Source: Hyphomicrobiales bacterium (lineage in GTDB: Bacteria > Pseudomonadota > Alphaproteobacteria > Rhizobiales > Beijerinckiaceae). Taken from it: 33,647 nucleotides of DNA. Below, one piece after another: positions 25,876 to 33,647 of the stretch (within the stretch, counting starts at the first letter, position 1; the number at the start of each line of letters is the position of its first letter). A program made the position numbers and the translations under genes. The stretch lies in assembly GCA_025351165.1 (NCBI GenBank), contig JANXWK010000014.1, positions 1 to 33,647 on the forward strand. The letters are read 5' to 3'. The notes below the pieces were generated by a model. That model searched no databases, was not told the origin of the DNA, and saw nothing but the letters and a program-made list of their open reading frames with translations.

Positions 25876-27198
25876 ATGCGTTTGAGCCGTTATTTTCTAC
25901 CCATATTGCGTGATACACCAAAAGAAGCCGAGATTACGTCTCACCGTCTGATGCTGCGGGCGGGCATGATTCGTCAGCAATCCGCTGGTATTTATTCATG
26001 GTTGCCGCTGGGTTTACGGGTGCTGGATAAAATCAATAAGATTATCGTTGAGGAGCAAAACCGAGCTGGTGCGCTTGAGATTAAAATGCCAACGGTGCAA
26101 CCAGCTGATTTATGGAAAGAATCTGGACGCTATGAGGCTTACGGCAAGGAAATGCTGCGCATTACCGACCGCCACCAGCGTGATATGCTTTATGGTCCAA
26201 CCAATGAGGAAATGGTGACGGATATTTTTAGGGGCTTTGTCAAATCCTATAAAAGTTTGCCACTCAATCTGTATCATATCCAATGGAAGTTCCGTGATGA
26301 GGTACGCCCACGTTTTGGTGTGATGCGCTCACGTGAGTTTCTGATGAAAGACGCGTATTCTTTTGATATTGACGAGGCTGCCGCACGGCACTCCTACAAT
26401 AAAATGTTTGTTGCCTATCTGCGCACATTTGAGCGTCTTGGACTTAAATCTATACCTATGAAAGCCGACACTGGCCCTATTGGCGGCGATTTAAGTCATG
26501 AATTTATTATTTTGGCCTCAACTGGCGAGAGTCAGGTCTTTTGCCATAAAGACTATCTGAATTATGAAACCCCTCCTGTTGATACAGACTTCAACGATGC
26601 TAGCGCATTGCAGGCAGTTGTTGATAAATGGACTTCGCTCTATTCAGCAACAGAAGAGATGCATGACGCCCCCAGCTTTGAGATGTTGCCAGATGAGGCC
26701 AAAGTATCAGCTCGCGGCATTGAGGTTGGTCATATTTTCTATTTTGGCACGAAATATTCAGCCAGCATGAAAGCCGAGGTTTCAGGATCTGATGGTAAAA
26801 TGGTGCCTGTGCATATGGGATCGTATGGCATTGGCCCATCGCGTCTGGTGGCAGCCATTATCGAAGCCTCCCATGATGAAAAAGGTATCATCTGGCCATG
26901 CGCGGTTGCGCCTTTTAACGTGGCAATTTTGAACCTTAAAGCAGGTGATGCAACAACGGACGCTGCCTGTGAACAAATCTACACTGAGCTGAACCAGGCT
27001 GGTATCGATACACTTTACGATGATACAGATGAAAGAGTAGGTGGTAAATTTGCCTCTGCTGATTTGATTGGCATACCTTGGCAGATTGTTGTTGGGCCAA
27101 AAGGGCTTCTTAACAATATTGTTGAAGTCAAAAATCGTGCTACTGGTGAGAAACTGAATCTGAGCATTGAGGATGCAATCACACGTGTCACAGGCTGA
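25876..27198 (+). CDS. proS: Prolyl-tRNA synthetase (short, alphaproteobacterial type)
   Basis: At 440 residues this is the compact ProRS that lacks the editing insertion found in the 570-residue bacterial form. It begins MRLSRYFLP, then has [30 protein letters not shown], motif 2 as [21 protein letters not shown] and motif 3 as [16 protein letters not shown]. The anticodon-binding domain ends with [12 protein letters not shown]. The cytoplasmic enzyme charges tRNA-Pro. The ATG has no strong ribosome site. lolC follows after ten nucleotides, so the two probably form an operon, as is usual in the order. Confidence 0.97.
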   Translation: MRLSRYFLPILRDTPKEAEITSHRLMLRAGMIRQQSAGIYSWLPLGLRVLDKINKIIVEEQNRAGALEIKMPTVQPADLWKESGRYEAYGKEMLRITDRHQRDMLYGPTNEEMVTDIFRGFVKSYKSLPLNLYHIQWKFRDEVRPRFGVMRSREFLMKDAYSFDIDEAAARHSYNKMFVAYLRTFERLGLKSIPMKADTGPIGGDLSHEFIILASTGESQVFCHKDYLNYETPPVDTDFNDASALQAVVDKWTSLYSATEEMHDAPSFEMLPDEAKVSARGIEVGHIFYFGTKYSASMKAEVSGSDGKMVPVHMGSYGIGPSRLVAAIIEASHDEKGIIWPCAVAPFNVAILNLKAGDATTDAACEQIYTELNQAGIDTLYDDTDERVGGKFASADLIGIPWQIVVGPKGLLNNIVEVKNRATGEKLNLSIEDAITRVTG

Positions 27199-27208
27199 AC
27201 ATATCGCT

Positions 27209-28477
27209 ATGCAAGAGCCAACATCAACCAAGCCCTTTGCTGGCTTTGAATGGATGCTGGCCTTGCGCTATCTGCGTCCACGCCGACAGAAGGGGTTTGT
27301 ATCTGTCATTGCAGTTGTATCATTCCTGGGCATTATGCTTGGGGTTGCGGCACTGATTGTTGTCATGAGTGTGATGAATGGCTTTCGTAAAGAGCTTCTT
27401 TCGAAGTTTCTAGGCGTTAATGCTCATGTGTTTGTACGCGAATATGGTGTGCCACTTTCTGATTATGCAGATGTTTCAGGCCGTATTGCACAAATTCCTG
27501 GTGTTAAATACGCTATCCCCTTTATCGAAGGAGAAGTGCTTGCATTTAGGGCGCAGCTTGCCCGTGGTGCAATAGTGCGTGGCATACGCCCCAATGACAT
27601 AAAGAAGCTGGATGTTGTAACAAATAATATTCGCGCTGGGTCGCTTGAGGGGTTTGGTACGGATGAAGGCATTGCAATTGGTAAGGGCCTGTCCGAAGTT
27701 TTGGGTGTAAGCGTTGGAGACAGCATCTCCCTGCTTAATCCCACAGGAAACGCAACGCCCATGGGGTTAACACCATCGCGTAAGGATTATAAAATAACTG
27801 CTGTTTTTGAGGTTGGTGCCTATCAGATTGATTCTGTACTGATGTTTTTACCGCTTGCAGAAACGCAGGCTTTTCTCGACAAGGATGACACAGCGTCTGT
27901 GATAGAGGTTTTTGTAGATAATCCAGATAATGTTGGTGAGTTTTTACCAAAAATTGAAGCCGCTGCCATACGACCTGTAATACTGACAGACTGGCGCTAT
28001 CGAGACCGCACAATTGCCAATGCCTTGATCGTTGAACGCAATGTCATGTTTTTGCTGCTTATGCTAATTGTACTTGTGGCATCGCTTAACATTATCGCAG
28101 GTCTGTTCATGCTGGTGAAAGACAAATCGCGCGATATAGCCATATTACGTACCATGGGTGCAACACGCGGCGCCATCATGCGGGTTTTTCTGATTGCAGG
28201 CGCATTTATGGGCGGTGTTGGCACTATTGCGGGGTTTGTACTGGGTTTAGTGATAAGCTATAATCTGCAACACATCCAGGATCTTATCTCGTGGATGTCC
28301 GGCACGCAGATTTGGGATCCAACAGTGCGGTTTTTGACGACCATACCCACTGACATGAACCCACGCGAAAACGTTGTTATCTTGTTCTCTGCGCTAGCCT
28401 TATCACTGCTGGCAACTATATATCCTGCCTGGCGCGCTGCCAAACTCGATCCTGTGGACGCATTGCGTTATGAGTAA
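27209..28477 (+). CDS. lolC: Lipoprotein-releasing ABC transporter permease LolC/E
   Basis: The 422-residue protein has the LolC/LolE layout. A first membrane helix (about 28-52: FVSVIAVVSFLGIMLGVAAL) is followed by a large periplasmic domain (about 55-275), then three helices with LLMLIVLVASLNIIAGLF, VFLIAGAFMGGVGTIAGFVL and LFSALALSLLATIYPAW. It ends in AWRAAKLDPVDALRYE, the standard FtsX-family C-terminus. It extracts outer-membrane lipoproteins from the inner membrane with LolD. A start overlapping proS (27167, TTG) is possible, but the ATG at 27209 matches the family N-terminus. lolD lies 412 nt downstream instead of adjacent. Confidence 0.93.
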   Translation: MQEPTSTKPFAGFEWMLALRYLRPRRQKGFVSVIAVVSFLGIMLGVAALIVVMSVMNGFRKELLSKFLGVNAHVFVREYGVPLSDYADVSGRIAQIPGVKYAIPFIEGEVLAFRAQLARGAIVRGIRPNDIKKLDVVTNNIRAGSLEGFGTDEGIAIGKGLSEVLGVSVGDSISLLNPTGNATPMGLTPSRKDYKITAVFEVGAYQIDSVLMFLPLAETQAFLDKDDTASVIEVFVDNPDNVGEFLPKIEAAAIRPVILTDWRYRDRTIANALIVERNVMFLLLMLIVLVASLNIIAGLFMLVKDKSRDIAILRTMGATRGAIMRVFLIAGAFMGGVGTIAGFVLGLVISYNLQHIQDLISWMSGTQIWDPTVRFLTTIPTDMNPRENVVILFSALALSLLATIYPAWRAAKLDPVDALRYE

Positions 28478-28635
28478 TATTACAGAATACGTTTGTTTAA
28501 AATCAAAGTTTTGTGCTGCCTTAATTATCTTTTGCAGGGTTGAGTAAAAAACATTAAAGAGAACTTTTATGCAAGTAAGAGTAGCCCGTAATTGGCTCAC
28601 GGGACAGAGTAAACTCTGAACAGCCTGATGGTTTA

Positions 28636-28657
28636 ACCTCAGCCAGGAAAGTGAGGT
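28636..28657 (+). promoter_or_regulatory. Hairpin that can hide the ribosome site of the 13-codon ORF
   Basis: ACCTCA (28636-28641) pairs with TGAGGT (28652-28657). The right arm contains GAGGT of the near-perfect ribosome site GAGGTGAT (28653-28660), directly before the ATG at 28661. Confidence 0.4.
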
Positions 28658-28660
28658 GAT

Positions 28661-28702
28661 ATGGATGATTTGGATTCCGAGATTTCGGATACATTTCAAT
28701 AA
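28661..28702 (+). CDS. Possible 13-residue leader peptide between lolC and lolD
   Basis: The ATG at 28661 follows GAGGTGAT, the best anti-16S match in this part of the window. The frame encodes MDDLDSEISDTFQ and stops at TAA (28700-28702), just before a 37-nt hairpin. The peptide is acidic, with no membrane or signal features and no run of one amino acid, so a classical biosynthetic attenuator is unlikely. The ORF is too short to judge by codon use and could be chance. Confidence 0.3.
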   Translation: MDDLDSEISDTFQ

Positions 28703-28741
28703 AAAAGCTGAAGGATGGTCACTCACCATTACCCTCAGCTT
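28699..28741 (-). terminator. Long hairpin in the lolC-lolD gap with T run on the minus strand
   Basis: AAGCTGA-AGG-ATGGT (28705-28719) pairs with ACCAT...TCAGCTT (28725-28741), with small internal loops. On the minus strand TTTTTT follows; on the plus strand only TTCAT follows, with A residues before the stem. It looks like a minus-strand or bidirectional terminator. No minus-strand gene is known upstream of it. Confidence 0.45.
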
Positions 28742-28889
28742 CATAAACATATAAAGTATAAAACAAAGGTCGTAGCCGGCAAGCTGCGGCCTTCACCCAT
28801 ATTAAATCATATGTTTTGATATTTTTCAATTAGTATCGAAATAATTAGTTTACTCAGCAATGAGTGGCAGTCGAGAGTAGGTAATATTT

Positions 28890-29585
28890 ATGTCTAACGC
28901 AATATTCATACCCGCCCTTCAGCTCAGTGCGGTTGACAGAACATATGGGCAGGGCGAGCAGCAGCTCAATGTTCTGGGTCAGCTTGATTTTTCGCTTTAT
29001 GCAGGGCAGGCAGTGGCACTTATTGCGCCATCTGGCGCTGGAAAATCCACATTGCTGCATATTGCAGGTTTGCTGGAACAGCCAAGTGCAGGTGAGGTTT
29101 ATCTGAATGGCAAGCCAACATCCCATATGGATGATGCAGGCCGCACAAGCTTGCGACGTGCTGACATTGGGTTTGTGTATCAGTTTCATCACCTGCTGCC
29201 AGAATTTTCAGCTCTTGAGAATGTTATGATGCCGCAACTTATCAGGGGGTTGAGCAGGGGAGTTGCGCAGACGCGTGCACAAGAACTGTTAAGCTATCTT
29301 GGCCTTGAAGCGCGGCTCAAGCATCGCCCAGGTGAGCTTTCTGGGGGTGAGCAGCAGCGTGTTGCCATAGCAAGAGCTGTTGCCAATGGGCCGCGTGTAC
29401 TATTGGCAGATGAACCCACAGGTAACCTTGATCCTAAAACAGCCGATCATGTTTTTGAAACACTTTCAGCTCTTGTCAAGGCCTCTGGCCTTGCAGCACT
29501 TGTGGCGACGCATAATATGGAATTGGCATCACGGATGGATCGCAGAGTTACGCTAAGAGATGGAAAAATTGTAGAGCTCAGTTAG
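28890..29585 (+). CDS. lolD: Lipoprotein-releasing ABC transporter ATPase LolD
   Basis: This 231-residue ATPase shows Walker A as APSGAGKST, the Q-loop in [21 protein letters not shown] (a LolD-type sequence), signature [14 protein letters not shown], Walker [13 protein letters not shown] and the H-loop ATHN. With LolC/E it powers release of lipoproteins to the carrier LolA. The ATG at 28890 has AGGTAA seven nucleotides upstream. In related genomes as I know them it directly follows lolC and precedes dnaE; here a 412-nt gap precedes it and an SctD-like gene follows. Confidence 0.95.
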   Translation: MSNAIFIPALQLSAVDRTYGQGEQQLNVLGQLDFSLYAGQAVALIAPSGAGKSTLLHIAGLLEQPSAGEVYLNGKPTSHMDDAGRTSLRRADIGFVYQFHHLLPEFSALENVMMPQLIRGLSRGVAQTRAQELLSYLGLEARLKHRPGELSGGEQQRVAIARAVANGPRVLLADEPTGNLDPKTADHVFETLSALVKASGLAALVATHNMELASRMDRRVTLRDGKIVELS

Positions 29586-29686
29586 AACATTTATTGTTAG
29601 CAAAGCGTTAAGCAAATATCATAATTTAGACAGGTTATGAATGATAGTTTTATACTATTTTTAACTCTGGTGATCATTGTGTTGTT

Positions 29687-30634
29687 GTGGACACTCAATC
29701 TGAATATATACTCCTTATAGAGTCTGGTTTATACGCAGGTGTTACCCGCACACTTGCTGCAGCGCATTATGTTGTAGGCAATAGCCCACCAGCTGACATT
29801 GTTCTGATGGAGGATGCACTCAGCGAAGCCCATGCGGCGCTTAGTTTTGCTCGAGGCAAAATGCAGGTTGAAGCACTTGCAAGCAATATAATTGTTAACA
29901 GCAAACCTTTGGCCCTTGGAGAAAAGGTTATTGTCGATCTGCCTTGTTCGTTTTCACTTAATGGTATTCAAATCAAATGTTCAACGGGTGCCGCAACAAC
30001 TGGTTATACAGGGTCTAAATCTGGATCAGGTCTTTTTAAAAATTTAAACTTTGGCCCCAAGCAGCGTACATGGGTTGGAATTGGGGCTTTGGGGATAGCA
30101 TGCCTGTTATTTATGGGTGCACCCATTATCAAGGCAGTGGTTGGCGGAGCTTCCTCCAACGTTCTCAAGCAGCCTAAAATAGCAACTGTTCCTTCCAGAA
30201 CCAGCCAGTTTGGTAGTAAAAATATAACGCCTGTTACGCCTCAAGAGGTGAAAGATGCAACCGATAAACTGCGTAGAGACATGGCAAGGTTTTTGGCTGT
30301 GCAGGTCACATCAGATCAAAATACAGTCATTGTAAGTGGTAATATCTCAGCAATAGACAAGCCAAGGTTTAATGCAATTGCGCAAAAGTTTGATGAAGAC
30401 CATGGAGGGCGTGTTGAACTTGTAAACCAGTTAAGTTCTACAACAGTTAAAGACAGGGATCTGCCAAAGATTGAGGCTTACTGGGCTGGGCAAAATCCTT
30501 ATGTGATTGTTGAAGGGCGCCGGTATTTTGTTGGGTCCAAAATAGAGCCTGGCTGGATATTTGACAGTATACAGGATAATCTGCCGCAGTTTGAACGGGG
30601 TGGACGCAAGATTTTGATTCAGAATAATCAGTAG
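29687..30634 (+). CDS. SctD/YscD-like inner-membrane ring protein (orphan)
   Basis: The 315-residue product has the architecture of type III secretion ring protein SctD. An FHA-like cytoplasmic domain comes first (about 1-95: LIESGLYAGVTRTL, YVVGNSPPADIVL). One membrane helix follows (about 128-152: TWVGIGALGIACLLFMGAP). Then comes a periplasmic BON-like domain (about 188-255, with VIVSGNISAIDKPRFNAIAQ). It ends with NPYVIVEGRRYFVGSKIEPGW, which resembles the C-terminal stretch of rhizobial SctD. The start is a GTG at 29687 without a clear ribosome site; no ATG is available in frame. No other type III genes are in the window. It could instead belong to another FHA/BON inner-membrane assembly. 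Confidence 0.65.
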   Translation: MDTQSEYILLIESGLYAGVTRTLAAAHYVVGNSPPADIVLMEDALSEAHAALSFARGKMQVEALASNIIVNSKPLALGEKVIVDLPCSFSLNGIQIKCSTGAATTGYTGSKSGSGLFKNLNFGPKQRTWVGIGALGIACLLFMGAPIIKAVVGGASSNVLKQPKIATVPSRTSQFGSKNITPVTPQEVKDATDKLRRDMARFLAVQVTSDQNTVIVSGNISAIDKPRFNAIAQKFDEDHGGRVELVNQLSSTTVKDRDLPKIEAYWAGQNPYVIVEGRRYFVGSKIEPGWIFDSIQDNLPQFERGGRKILIQNNQ

Positions 30635-30664
30635 CAGAGCTTTAAATAGCGCATTTTTCGTGCG

Positions 30665-33022
30665 ATGGTGGGGCATAGTTTATTAAAATCCATCAAAAAG
30701 AGTTTTGTCCTTTTGCCACGCACTCCCAAAAATCCAGACTTCACCCCGCTGCCCACACGTGAAGAGGTTTTAACCTTTTTAAGCACTTCACAGGGCAAAA
30801 TTGGCAAGCGGGAAATTGCCCGCGCTTTTGGAGTGAATGCGGCGGGGCGGGTGGAACTTAAACGCATGATTAAGGAGCTGGCCTCTGAAGGGCTTGTTGC
30901 ACGCAACCGCAAGGCGCTTACAAAACCAGGGCGGCTTTCTCCCTCCACGGTGGCAGACATAACAACCCGCGATAAGGATGGGGATATTTTTGCCACCCCC
31001 ATCGACTGGAATGCGCATGAATATGGTGCAGCTCCCCGTATATTAGTGCATATTCCCCGGCAAAAAACAGGTATGCCTGCACCTGGCATGGGTGACAGGG
31101 TGTTGCTGCGGGTGGAGCCAACAGGCCAAAAAGACCCAGCCTATTCAGGGCGCGTCATTAAACTGCTGGATAAAAAGCTTGATCGTGTTCTGGGGCTGTT
31201 TCGTGCCAATGAAAACGGGGATGGTGGGCGTGTTGTGCCTGTCGATAAAAAGGCGCAGGGGCGTGAGCTGATCATTGCTGCTGGCAATGAGGGTGGGGCG
31301 CAAGACGGCGATCTGGTTGCGGTGGAAACAACGCCAGCCAACCGTTTGGGGCTGAAGCAGGCTAAAGTAAAAGAGCGGCTTGGCTCGATTAAATCTGAAC
31401 GCGCGATCAGCATGATTGCGATACATACGCATATGATACCCCATGTGTTTACGCCCGCTGTTCTGGCGGAGGCTGAAAATGTAAAGCAGGTAACGCTGGA
31501 AAACCGTGAAGACTGGCGTGAATTGCAGCTTATAACCATTGATCCCCCAGATGCAAAAGACCATGATGATGCCGTTCATGCAGCACTTGATTTTAGCCCA
31601 GACAATATTGGTGGATTTGTTCTGAGCGTCGCCATTGCTGATGTTGCAGCCTATGTTTTGCCAAAATCCAAGCTTGACATAACTGCGTATGAGCGCGGTA
31701 ATTCGGTTTATTTTCCTGATCGCGTTGTGCCTATGCTGCCAGAGCGTATTTCAAATGATTTATGCTCGCTCGTGCCATACAAGGATCGCCCTGCCTTGGC
31801 GGTGCAGATTATCATTGACAAGAATGGTGCTAAAAAGAGCCATAGTTTTCATCGTATCATGATGCGCTCGCATGCCAAACTTTCTTATGCACAGGCGCAG
31901 GGCGCGATTGATGGCATAACAGATGAGGTGACTTCACCCATTCTGACGCAGGTTCTAAAACCATTATGGGGTGCCTATGAGGCTTTAAAACGGGCGCGGC
32001 AAAACCGTGAACCGCTTGATCTGGAGCTGCCAGAGCGCAAATTAAAGCTCAATGCCGATGGCACCATTGCCGATGTAATTGTGCCGCTGCGGCTGGAAAC
32101 CATGAAGCTGATTGAAGAATTTATGGTGCTGGCCAATGTATGCGCTGCTGAAACGCTGGAAAAACAGCGGCATCTACTGATGTACCGCATACATGATGAG
32201 CCAAGCATAGAAAAAATGACATCGTTACGTGAGTTTCTGGCCAGTATCCAGATTGATTTAAGCAAGGGCGGCAATGTGCGACCTTCACTCTTCAACCGTA
32301 TTCTTGGGCAGGTGAAGGAGACAGAAAACGCACCGCTCGTAAATGAGGTGGTGTTGCGTTCACAAAGCCAGGCTGTGTATAGCCCTGAAAATATTGGTCA
32401 TTTTGGTTTGAACCTCAAGCGGTATGCACATTTTACCTCGCCTATTCGCCGCTATGCTGATTTAATTGTGCATCGTGCATTGATCCGCGCGTGCAAACTG
32501 GGAATGGGAGGCGCAACTGATTTAACCCTGCCTGAGCTAAAAGAAATTGGCGAGAAAATTTCAGCCGCTGAACGGCGTGCCATGATTGCAGAACGTGAAA
32601 CAATTGACAGGCTGGTTGCAACATTTTTGAGCGACCAGGTTGGGGCAAAGTTCAACGGGCGCATTACAGGTGTAACGCGCTCTGGCCTGTTTGTGCGGCT
32701 TGAAACCACTGGCGCTGATGGGTTCATTCCTGCTGGTACACTTGGTGTGGATTATTTCAGGTATGACGAGGCAGCGCGTGCACTCATTGGTGAGCGCACG
32801 GGCGAAAGCTACAGGCTAGGCGATGATGTGGAGGTAAAGCTCGTGGAGGCGGTGGCGATTGCAGGCGCTTTGCGGTTTGAAATGCTGTCTGACGGGCGGA
32901 TGGTGGAGGGCAGAAAAGCTGGTGCGCGTAAGGGTTTTGGCAATAAGGCATTTGCCAGCAAGTCCGATAGAACACGGGCAAGCGAGGGGCATAAGAAACG
33001 CATGGGGCGCGGGAAGCGGTGA
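30665..33022 (+). CDS. rnr: Ribonuclease R
   Basis: This 785-residue exoribonuclease has an N-terminal winged-helix domain (about 28-80: IGKREIARAFGVNAAGRVELKR shown in part), cold-shock domains, and the RNB catalytic domain (about 275-610). The catalytic acidic cluster reads TIDPPDAKDHDDAV, with His where Phe or Trp is common (usual DFDDA). Later blocks are PERISNDLCSLVP, MLANV-like MVLANVCAAETLE, and FTSPIRRYADLIVHR. An S1 domain (about 655-740) and a Lys/Arg/Gly-rich tail follow. It degrades structured RNA from the 3' end and takes part in rRNA quality control and trans-translation. The ATG at 30665 has no strong ribosome site. Confidence 0.96.
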   Translation: MVGHSLLKSIKKSFVLLPRTPKNPDFTPLPTREEVLTFLSTSQGKIGKREIARAFGVNAAGRVELKRMIKELASEGLVARNRKALTKPGRLSPSTVADITTRDKDGDIFATPIDWNAHEYGAAPRILVHIPRQKTGMPAPGMGDRVLLRVEPTGQKDPAYSGRVIKLLDKKLDRVLGLFRANENGDGGRVVPVDKKAQGRELIIAAGNEGGAQDGDLVAVETTPANRLGLKQAKVKERLGSIKSERAISMIAIHTHMIPHVFTPAVLAEAENVKQVTLENREDWRELQLITIDPPDAKDHDDAVHAALDFSPDNIGGFVLSVAIADVAAYVLPKSKLDITAYERGNSVYFPDRVVPMLPERISNDLCSLVPYKDRPALAVQIIIDKNGAKKSHSFHRIMMRSHAKLSYAQAQGAIDGITDEVTSPILTQVLKPLWGAYEALKRARQNREPLDLELPERKLKLNADGTIADVIVPLRLETMKLIEEFMVLANVCAAETLEKQRHLLMYRIHDEPSIEKMTSLREFLASIQIDLSKGGNVRPSLFNRILGQVKETENAPLVNEVVLRSQSQAVYSPENIGHFGLNLKRYAHFTSPIRRYADLIVHRALIRACKLGMGGATDLTLPELKEIGEKISAAERRAMIAERETIDRLVATFLSDQVGAKFNGRITGVTRSGLFVRLETTGADGFIPAGTLGVDYFRYDEAARALIGERTGESYRLGDDVEVKLVEAVAIAGALRFEMLSDGRMVEGRKAGARKGFGNKAFASKSDRTRASEGHKKRMGRGKR

Positions 33023-33029
33023 ATTAAAT

Positions 33030-33055
33030 AAAGAATAAAGTCATGATTATTCTTT
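33030..33055. terminator. AT-rich inverted repeat between convergent genes
   Basis: AAAGAATAA (33030-33038) pairs perfectly with TTATTCTTT (33047-33055) around an 8-nt loop. It sits between the rnr stop and the stop of the opposing gene, so it may be a weak bidirectional terminator. Confidence 0.5.
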
Positions 33056-33621
33056 AATATCTGGCACTAAAGTGTATCCTCGTACAGAACTATCGTAACG
33101 AAAAGAAAAATATGCACTTTCCTTCATAGGATATTTTATTATTGGCAATTGATATTCTATAGTAACTTCTATCCCACTATCTTTTGGATAATTTGCTATA
33201 TTTTTTACGGAGAGCATACTGTCCTTAACCACGCTTTTATTCTTACTAATTGATAGATCATCTGGAGTAAAATTTGCATTTTAAAATCTCTCAAGACAAG
33301 TAATTCTTTACCCTTATTCCCACCCAGAGCTAAATTAGGTGTACATATAATCTTTACTGTTTCAGCTGTAATCCATCCTGTATTCGTAAATCTAAATTGT
33401 GATGAGACCGGGTCTTCTGCATTGACAGTCTCTTTTGTGATAGAAAAATTTTGTAATGCATTATAAATAGCTACTAATGCTGTGAATAGTCCCGCTATTA
33501 TACTATGTGTAATCTTAATTTTTGAAAACCAATTTGCTTTTGGTTTATTCTCTGGTCTTTGATGATAGCTAGCTTGTAATTTTTGTTTTGTTTTATTCTG
33601 TTTTTGTCTTGCTTTTCTCAT
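33047..33621 (-). pseudogene. Small membrane-anchored protein broken by a one-base frameshift
   Basis: Two minus-strand frames overlap. The first starts at the ATG at 33619-33621 and has a Lys/Gln-rich cytoplasmic N-terminus, one membrane helix (HSIIAGLFTALVAIYNALQNF in outline, about residues 38-58) and then an extracytoplasmic part with VSSQFRFTNTGWITAETVKI. It reads into out-of-frame sequence after VLRDFK. Restoring one A in the run at 33279-33282 joins it to the second frame (DFKNANFTPDDLSISKN and onward to RGYTLVPDIKE), giving about 191 residues. I do not recognise a family. The gene is visibly more AT-rich than rnr beside it, suggesting acquired DNA. The shift may be real decay or a sequence error. 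Confidence 0.7.
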
Positions 33622-33647
33622 TTATAAAAATTCTTTCTACATTAACT

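Larger units (their letters stand above)
28478..28889 (+). ncRNA. Structured lolC-lolD gap, candidate leader RNA or inserted element
   Basis: Six hairpins or stems lie in order: CCCGT/ACGGG (28585-28603), CAGAG/CTCTG (28605-28618), ACCTCA/TGAGGT (28636-28657), TCCGA/TCGGA (28676-28689), AAGCTGA.../...TCAGCTT (28705-28741) and AAGGTCGTAGC/GCTGCGGCCTT (28766-28793, with two G-T pairs). It contains a 13-codon ORF. An 8-nt direct repeat GTAATATT flanks the gap (28474-28481 and 28881-28888). I could match it to no known riboswitch or RNA family by motif. It could be a leader of lolD, a small RNA or an inserted element. Confidence 0.45.

Noticed and set aside
28636-28660. AGCCAGGA, resembling the end of a cobalamin riboswitch box
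   Set aside because: The rest of the cobalamin consensus (GGGAA, GCCACTG, and the complete box) is absent.
28403-28750. 115-codon minus-strand frame across the lolC end and the structured gap
   Set aside because: It runs antisense through conserved lolC and through several stems; its composition looks random.
33279-33286. TTTTAAAA as a programmed -1 frameshift site
   Set aside because: In the zero frame a -1 slip would place the Lys tRNA on TAA, a poor re-pairing, and no downstream pseudoknot is evident; mutation or sequence error is simpler.
1-33647. CRISPR arrays, tRNA or rRNA genes, insertion sequences
   Set aside because: I looked for spaced direct repeats, TTCGA-loop tRNA patterns and transposase-like proteins and found none; the short repeats present are tandem or palindromic.

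Overview
The window is a chromosomal segment of an alphaproteobacterium, most likely Hyphomicrobiales (Rhizobiales). The case rests on gene content: an IalB-type invasion protein, a serS-surE-pcm-LysM/M23 block, a short prolyl-tRNA synthetase next to lolC, CpaC/CpaD pilus genes, and two kinds of palindromic repeat that look like the dispersed elements of rhizobial genomes. By eye the sequence is moderately AT-rich. I saw no tRNA, rRNA, CRISPR array, transposase or prophage.

Layout. 1-6.2 kb, minus strand: start of a probable Fic gene (cut by the window edge), hrpB helicase, a degenerate AMP-binding protein and an orphan YejA-type solute-binding protein. 6.5-12.3 kb, plus strand: ialB, then serS-surE-pcm and a LysM/degenerate-M23 envelope protein, closed by a clear terminator. 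12.7-16.9 kb, minus strand: a coiled-coil protein of unknown function, cpaD and cpaC, ndk and an aquaporin. 17.1-23.8 kb: a DinB-like protein, a secreted repeat protein, nadC-nadA converging on nadB, and an ABC-F ATPase. 24.0-25.3 kb: an unknown protein with a beta-barrel-like C-terminus. 25.9-33.0 kb, plus strand: proS-lolC, a 412-nt structured gap, lolD, an orphan SctD-like ring protein and RNase R. 33.0-33.6 kb: a frameshifted small membrane protein.

How the genes work together. Most are housekeeping: translation (serS, proS, ABC-F), RNA decay (rnr), NAD synthesis (nadA, nadB, nadC), nucleotide balance (ndk, surE), protein repair (pcm), lipoprotein export (lolC, lolD) and cell-wall splitting (the LysM/M23 protein). 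Around them sit envelope or host-interaction genes without their usual partners: cpaC-cpaD without other tad genes, an SctD-like protein without type III genes, and YejA without permeases.

Most worth a second look: (1) a direct repeat CTTACA-N5-CTTACA, almost identical upstream of two unrelated genes of unknown function, suggesting one response regulator controls both; (2) the 412-nt lolC-lolD gap, with serial hairpins and a 13-codon ORF whose ribosome site can be hidden in a stem; (3) a palindromic repeat carried in frame inside hrpB; (4) 15-nt tandem duplications at five separate loci.
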